Assembly (NCBI RefSeq): GCF_964204865.1
Contig: NC_135250.1
Coordinates: 18,839,395-18,903,394, forward strand
From: Styela clava
Taxonomy: Eukaryota; Chordata; Ascidiacea; Stolidobranchia; Styelidae
Direction: 5' to 3'
DNA: 64,000 nt
This document shows, piece after piece, positions 58,770-64,000 of this stretch (position 1 is the stretch's first letter; the number at the start of each line of letters is the position of its first letter). The notes beneath the pieces are model-generated. The model had not been told where the DNA came from and made no database searches. It saw only the letters and a list, made by a program, of their open reading frames with translations. The translations under genes and the position numbers were made by a program.

Positions 58770-60307
58770 GCATAGAGATGACAATTCACACAGACCCTGC
58801 AATGGTGATGAGTCCAGCAATTCCTTTTCATGAATACTCAACTTATAAGTTTTAAACCTGTGAACCCATAGTAATCAGTAGAGTGATAACAAGCTTTTTT
58901 CCAATACTTCCAACTATTAAGCGTTGTTAGCAAGGTGGTATTAAGTTTGCTGCTTTTCTCTCTCGGCTCAGAAATCAGATTGTGGCATTGGAGCTTGTGG
59001 CATTGGAGACACATATAGACTCATGTTCAATGAATCTGGTGATTTTGGATGTTTTCAATGCTGTGAGAATCACTACAGAGAAATGTTTGGACAAACTGTA
59101 TTCCAATAGACGAATGTGACATGTGAGCATATTTGAAAAAAAAAAGGTTATAGGTATTTGTTAGATTATAGTTGGTTTTTGCTCATGTGATTTCCATCAA
59201 TTTATTATATATTTAAAACATTAGTGCGATCGAGTATGACTTCATTTTTCTCCAAAAAGTCTTCAGCCGCCATACTTATGTTATAGGTCTTTTTCCAATA
59301 TCTTCATTTATGTGGAATTCACTTCCTTCATAGCCCTTTTTCTGATCATATTCTACTAATGCAGGCTATGTCATTCAATCGTGATATCTTGTTTGTGGCT
59401 AAAGCACGGAAGTAATCTGTTTGACTTTACATCTCCACAAAACATCCTAATGTATGTTATCTCTTCATGTTTTAAATCACAATGAATGGTAAAAGTAATC
59501 CTCTCTCTCTTAACCCCTTTAGTGTCAGGTCAACAACTCAATCAATCCAAGCAACATCTAAATCAACAACATCATCCATTATAACAATGTCAACTAAAAC
59601 ATCTACCACTGCCTACACTGCAAGCAGAACACACGATACCCAATCTATGCCAATTACCACAGCAGCAGGATCAAACTACACCAAGTTCATCTCCAAATCA
59701 TGGTTAAATACTTTATTTGTAAATTTATTTATTTAATTAATGATCTTCAGTCAACATGTACCCTAACTACAATTTCTCAAAATACCGAATAGAGATTGAA
59801 AATTGATTTCAACCAAAAAAACAATCAACTACCATAGCAAAATAGAATCTTTGTTGATGTGCAGAAAACATTTTCACGGCTGTTTTTGAACTACGGTAAT
59901 CAATGTGCAGAACAGAAATTGGCAAACTAATCAGAAATGATTGAAATAAAATTTCTCTTCCGATGGAAGTTCCAAGAAATATTCTGAGAATGCTACAAAA
60001 TATGCGAGTGCATTCACATAGTCGAAGTTTGTGGAGACTAATATCCTGACAAAGTTTTATATGCCTGCTGAAAAATATGTATGTTTAATATTAAAAAAAT
60101 AATGATATGTTTTTTTCAGGAATATGCATTGGGGTTGGAATTGGGGTCTCAGTCCTCATTCTAATAATATTGGCTGTTGTTTTAATAATAAGGAGCCTGA
60201 TGAAACGTCAGAGTAACCGACGATCGGGTGCATCACCTGGACAGAACCGACGATCGGGTGCATCACGTGCACAGCTCTTACAGAGTATTGATGATCCGAA
60301 TCTTTGA

Positions 60308-61615
60308 CCAAAGTATCCTGATTGGACATGTTTCCGTAGAAGCCTTAGGAATTTTAACACTATTAGCAGGGTCGATTTTACCATATTAGCTAGTGATATA
60401 TTCGAAATCGCACCGTGTTGAAATTTTCTAAAAAGAACTTTTAGGGTATTTTATAATCATAATTTTGACAAATTGCTATCAGTGATATGTGTCGCATTAC
60501 ACATTGATGAAGGCATCAGAAAATGACACAACAACAAAAGACCTAAATATGTGAATCGAGAGAAAATTCAAGGAGAGGGTACACAAACCTATTGTTTAAT
60601 TTGTATTTCTAATATGCTTACATCATATTGCAAATTCATATATAAAATTATACCCTGTGATGATCAAATACACAAAGTGCCTTTATAGCATAGGCTATTT
60701 GTTAAAAAAATTTGCACTGCATTTTTAAATCAGTATTCATTTTCTGAAGTCGTTACTTATGAACAACTTTCAACATATTTCTATCATTGAGCTGTCCCAT
60801 TGCAATTATATTTTCCTCACCATTGAATCCGGGTGTCAAACTTGCATCATATTGTGTACTGCACAAATTTTGTCCCTAGAGTTATTAGGATGACCGTTTT
60901 TCTTCGTTATGTTGTGATAGTAGTATTGTAGTAATAGAGTATTGTATATTCATTACTAGTAAAACTCAACATGTCGATTTTTGTATTTTATATACATTTA
61001 TCCATAGTTTTAATTAACGTAATATAGTTAAAGTAGAATTATAGTGTATAGAATTAACTTGCATTGCATGTGCCGATAACTAATCTTAATGCATATTATG
61101 AGCGGCGTTTACATTATTGAACAAATTTTCAGTCGTTGGTCACACCCACTTTCATAAAAAACCAGGTATAGAATTTTGCACTATATTAAATTCAATGATA
61201 TTTGTAACTAATTCAGTGATTAGGTATTGGGCAACCCTTAGTATTCATTCTCCTGTGGGATCTTATATTCATATAGTTATTAACTTAAAGGAAAACTCTG
61301 TATATTGATAGAAGTACCCCACCTCTGATAAATTCGTGTTTGTGTATTCCTCTATTATATTGAATGCATTTTCTGCCATCCTACTATCCAGGGAAAAACA
61401 ATCAAGGATTGTGGCATCTAGGATTCATCAACTGGTTAGCTATACCTGGCCTGGAGCAGTGGTTAGCCATACGAGGATCCTCGCTGACTAGGTCATATGA
61501 TCTGACATATCCTAAACTATATAAGTTTGTCCATTGTGACTTATGTAGACCGCACAAAGTTAACTGTATCCACCACATACCACAAACCCAAAATAAAAAG
61601 TATCAAAGTGCAAAA
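60308..61615. other. Convergent intergenic region, no gene seen
   Basis: Lies between gene B and GFM2. It should contain the gene B 3' UTR if transcribed. The plus-strand frame 61364-61744 overlaps the GFM2 3' end and has no family resemblance. Confidence 0.4.
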
Positions 61616-61621
61616 TTTATT
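61616..61621 (-). terminator. Poly(A) hexamer overlapping the GFM2 stop codon
   Basis: On the minus strand the last codons read TAC AAA TAA AT, so AATAAA contains the TAA stop. If used, the 3' UTR would be only about 15-30 bases. Confidence 0.5.
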
Positions 61622-63749
61622 TGTATGAAACACCACCTATTAATCGACTACGAAGAGTCTCAATATTTTCATTTGAAACTACTTCATAACCACAGACTTC
61701 CAATGTTAAATCTGCATTACCAGATGAAATACTCCTCAATTTAGATGCAAACCCAAGCATTTCAGAGACAGGTGCTCGAGCCGATACATATCTTTCAATC
61801 TCATAGCCTTTGACTTCTGATATTGTTGCATGCTTCTGGGCAAGACTTTTTAAAACAAGGTCAAGTTTGTTTGAATGGGTAACAATTTCGATATCCATCA
61901 TTGGCTCTAGAACACAAAAATTGGCTTGAGAAAAGAACTCTTGGACCATATTTACTACAGCTGCAGTTACTATAGTTTTAGGTGAGTTCGATGTCATTTT
62001 GAATTTTCGTACTGAAATTTTTACTCTCATTAATGGGAATCCCATCATTGGCCCTGACTGACAAGCTTGTAGAATTCCATCTTTGATAGCCATTCGAACT
62101 TCTGGCGTAATGTCCGTGATCTTGGTTGAAATTGAAATGTCATCTGATTTAATAGGATCAGCAGTTAATTCCATTTCTATGTTATGTGTTTTTTCCAAAA
62201 CTGTACGATTATAGGAAAACTTACATCTTTGAGTTTTCTCCAAAAGAGTTTCACGATATGCAACTTGGATTGGTCCAATATAACAATTTGTCTTAAACTC
62301 ATTTTTGATTCTTTCAATCAAAATGTCCATGTGTAGTTCACCCATTCCGCACAAAATTGTTTGTCCAGAGTTTGAATCCATTTTTATTCTAATTGATGGG
62401 TCTTCTCGAATGAGCACAGTGAGGCATCGATTTAAAGCTTTTAGCTCTGTTTGGGTATCTGCTTCTATAGTACAAAAATATACTGGCTGTGGAATTGTCA
62501 CTGGTGCCAGGTTCTCATTAGCTTCTGCATTTTTTTCAAATAAAGTATCTCCTGTTCCTGTGAATTTTAAACCAGTTATTGCAACAATTTGTCCTTCTGA
62601 AGCTTTTGAAATTGGTTTATATTCATCAGCAAAAACTGTGTATAGTTGTGATACAGTTTCTGAATGGTCTTTGGAGCCATTGAAAATTTTATTGCCAGTT
62701 GAAATGCTTCCTGACAGAACTCTTATAAATACAACCGGTCCAAACCTTTTATGGTGAACAACTTTGAAAGCATATCCCACTAAACTATCTTTATTTTTTA
62801 TTGATAAATTTGTGTTAGAGTTATCAGGCGAAGGCAAATAATCAATTACAGAATCTAATAATGAGGGAACGCCAATGTCTTTTACTGCACTTCCACATAA
62901 TATAGGAATTGCATTGAAATTTTTTACTGCGTGAGACAATGATGTGACAAGTGGTTTGCTAGGAAATTTGTCTATGCGATCAGTGTATTCTGTTAAATAC
63001 ATATTGGCGATATCATCATATAAATCTGCTAGTTGCTCAATAAGTTTTTGTTTTAAACCTATGTAATTTTTCCACAATATGTTATCTTCTTCTGTTAGTG
63101 CCACTGTGCAAAAACTATCTGGATTATCTATAGCTTGCCATTTCGATACTGTACCATTAACAATATCCACTAATCCAGAAAATTCATTTGTCATCACTGG
63201 GAATTGTATGATAAAAGTTTTTGCTGATAAACTTTCTTGTAGGGACAGTACAGTAGCAGCAAAATCTGCTCCCGATTTGTCCATTTTATTTACAAACACG
63301 ATTCTCGGAACATTCAACTTATCTGCTTGACGCCAAACTGTTCGAGTTTGTGCCTCAACTCCACGAGACCCATCTAAGACTGTGACAGCACCATCCAAGA
63401 CATGAAGCGCTCTTTCCACTTCGACAGTAAAATCTACATGGCCAGGTGTATCAATAAGATTAAGACATGTATCATTCCAGTTGAAGCTTACAGCTGCACT
63501 TTGTACTGTTATTCCTCTAGCACGTTCTGATGGGAGGAAGTCGGTAACTGTATTTCCAGAGTCAACTTTCCCCATTCTTTTGATTGCGCCAGCATGATAT
63601 AGCATGCTTTCGGTTGTTGTTGTTTTTCCTGCATCTATGTGAGCAATAATTCCAATATTTCGGATTTTAGAAGAAACTTCATTGCTATGTTTTCTAATGA
63701 CAACATGAAATGCTTTGTTTCGAAGATTTTTCAAAAATTTCAAATTCAT
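61617..63749 (-). CDS. GFM2: Ribosome-releasing factor 2, mitochondrial (EF-G2mt)
   Basis: The single-exon frame gives 710 aa from the ATG at 63749. It is a translational GTPase with G1 AHIDAGKT (36-43), RARGIT (76-81), DTPGH (100-104), NKMD (154-157) and GSAVKD. The EF-G domains II-V follow (LCGMGELHMDILIERIK, IGPIQVAYRETLLEKT, SEMLGFASKLRSISSGNADL). EF-G2mt works with the mitochondrial ribosome recycling factor to split post-termination mitoribosomes. The residues before the GTPase domain (MNLKFLKNLRNKAFHVVIRK) are basic and amphipathic, as expected for a mitochondrial presequence. An in-frame ATG exists at 63788, but a TTTAATTAG acceptor-like site (AG at 63761-63760) lies between the two, favouring the inner start after a leader splice. 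GFM2-type identity over GFM1 rests on overall similarity. Human GFM2 is 779 aa with many introns; here none interrupts the frame. Confidence 0.93.
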   Translation of the reverse strand: MNLKFLKNLRNKAFHVVIRKHSNEVSSKIRNIGIIAHIDAGKTTTTESMLYHAGAIKRMGKVDSGNTVTDFLPSERARGITVQSAAVSFNWNDTCLNLIDTPGHVDFTVEVERALHVLDGAVTVLDGSRGVEAQTRTVWRQADKLNVPRIVFVNKMDKSGADFAATVLSLQESLSAKTFIIQFPVMTNEFSGLVDIVNGTVSKWQAIDNPDSFCTVALTEEDNILWKNYIGLKQKLIEQLADLYDDIANMYLTEYTDRIDKFPSKPLVTSLSHAVKNFNAIPILCGSAVKDIGVPSLLDSVIDYLPSPDNSNTNLSIKNKDSLVGYAFKVVHHKRFGPVVFIRVLSGSISTGNKIFNGSKDHSETVSQLYTVFADEYKPISKASEGQIVAITGLKFTGTGDTLFEKNAEANENLAPVTIPQPVYFCTIEADTQTELKALNRCLTVLIREDPSIRIKMDSNSGQTILCGMGELHMDILIERIKNEFKTNCYIGPIQVAYRETLLEKTQRCKFSYNRTVLEKTHNIEMELTADPIKSDDISISTKITDITPEVRMAIKDGILQACQSGPMMGFPLMRVKISVRKFKMTSNSPKTIVTAAVVNMVQEFFSQANFCVLEPMMDIEIVTHSNKLDLVLKSLAQKHATISEVKGYEIERYVSARAPVSEMLGFASKLRSISSGNADLTLEVCGYEVVSNENIETLRSRLIGGVSYK

Positions 63750-63788
63750 TATCACCTTTCTAATTAAATATAAAAAAGAACAAAACAC

Positions 63789-64000
63789 ATTGTTACATAG
63801 TCAGTTAGCAATCAAGGCAGGACAACAGATGACCCGGGTAGCCCAAGGAAATGGATCAAATACATTGAGATAGGAAATAATTCTCCAAAACATAATTACA
63901 TGATGTAACTCATGAACATAGTGTTATTGTATTAAAAATGATCACCTCTCTTTATGATATATATACCCAGTTTAAATACCTTGAAAGATAAAAATATGAA
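63789..64000. other. GFM2 upstream region at window edge
   Basis: No coding signal. It likely contains the GFM2 promoter or leader; nothing more specific is visible. Confidence 0.35.

Larger units (their letters stand above)
51490..60307 (+). pseudogene. Gene B: tandem paralogue of gene A, Cys-rich exon frameshifted
   Basis: Exons matched to gene A: 51490-51547 (signal peptide MSVVQWTIKLTMLMACFASG), 53275-53358, 53869-53970, 54906-55005, 55069-55187, 55354-55466, 58972-59122, 59529-59702 and 60120-60307. The first six keep gene A's phases, including conserved Cys (RIECVPNAS, ATTLCSV, TIICSASD, FTYQCQD, NDKCVTYGN). The Cys-rich exon matches up to GCFQCCENHY, then lacks about 55 bases, which shifts the frame to a stop at 59108-59110. 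It also carries a tandem duplication giving CGIGACGIG. The stalk and membrane exons (GICIGVGIGVSVLILIILAV) survive, with a repeated NRRSGAS motif in the tail, but their phases no longer agree. It is either a recent pseudogene or makes a truncated, possibly secreted, product. Confidence 0.7.

Noticed and set aside
61364-61744. 126-aa plus-strand frame
   Set aside because: It overlaps the GFM2 coding end on the opposite strand and resembles nothing known.
62305-62757. 150-aa plus-strand frame
   Set aside because: Antisense shadow of GFM2.
1-64000. CRISPR array, prokaryotic operons or integrated virus genes
   Set aside because: No regularly spaced direct repeats, no Shine-Dalgarno-linked gene strings and no capsid, envelope or protease/integrase motifs were seen; the only reverse transcriptases belong to LINEs.

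Overview
The window is animal nuclear DNA: AT-rich, with spliced genes, AATAAA signals, short TTAGGG-type tracts, LINEs, tRNA-derived SINEs and many hAT-type DNA transposons. The host genes are an AF9/ENL-type YEATS protein, a SIRT3/SIRT2-type sirtuin and the mitochondrial GTPase GFM2. The compact intronless genes and overall style suit an invertebrate deuterostome, perhaps an ascidian. That placement is inference; nothing in the sequence fixes the species.

Layout. 1-4.1 kb is repeats: a hAT MITE with its target duplication, a ~185-bp tandem repeat and a palindrome-bearing element. 4.1-8.2 kb holds the intronless YEATS gene (+). 9.66-13.9 kb holds a nine-exon sirtuin (-) convergent with it. 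14-24.1 kb is a transposon graveyard: a broken ZBED-type hAT transposase, two large hAT elements, a dead L1-like LINE, a ~245-bp inverted repeat around 4.6 kb, a GA-rich minisatellite and a MITE.

25.8-60.3 kb is the most unusual part: three paralogous single-pass cell-surface protein genes whose family I do not recognise. Gene C (-, 33.3 to 25.9 kb) and gene A (+, 41.3 to 48.5 kb) lie head to head. Gene B (+, 51.5 to 60.3 kb) is a tandem relative of A. All share an N-terminal exon series with conserved phases and a Cys-rich module with a 'GC-x2-CC-x3-H-x-W' core, followed by a Thr/Ser-rich stalk and a membrane segment. C also carries two fibronectin type III domains, each a phase 1-1 exon pair, between stalk and membrane segment. 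A has an ATG-to-ATA change at the start position used by B. B has a frameshifted Cys-rich exon and an intron swollen by nested transposons. An apparently intact CR1-like LINE (ORF1 plus a PHD-endonuclease-RT ORF2) sits between C and A. The window ends with intronless GFM2 (-), whose stop codon overlaps a poly(A) hexamer.

The YEATS protein (acyl-lysine reader), sirtuin (deacylase) and GFM2 (mitoribosome recycling) show no operon-like link. Exon coordinates were derived by hand from GT/AG sites, phase arithmetic and comparison between paralogues; they are predictions, not transcript-supported models.
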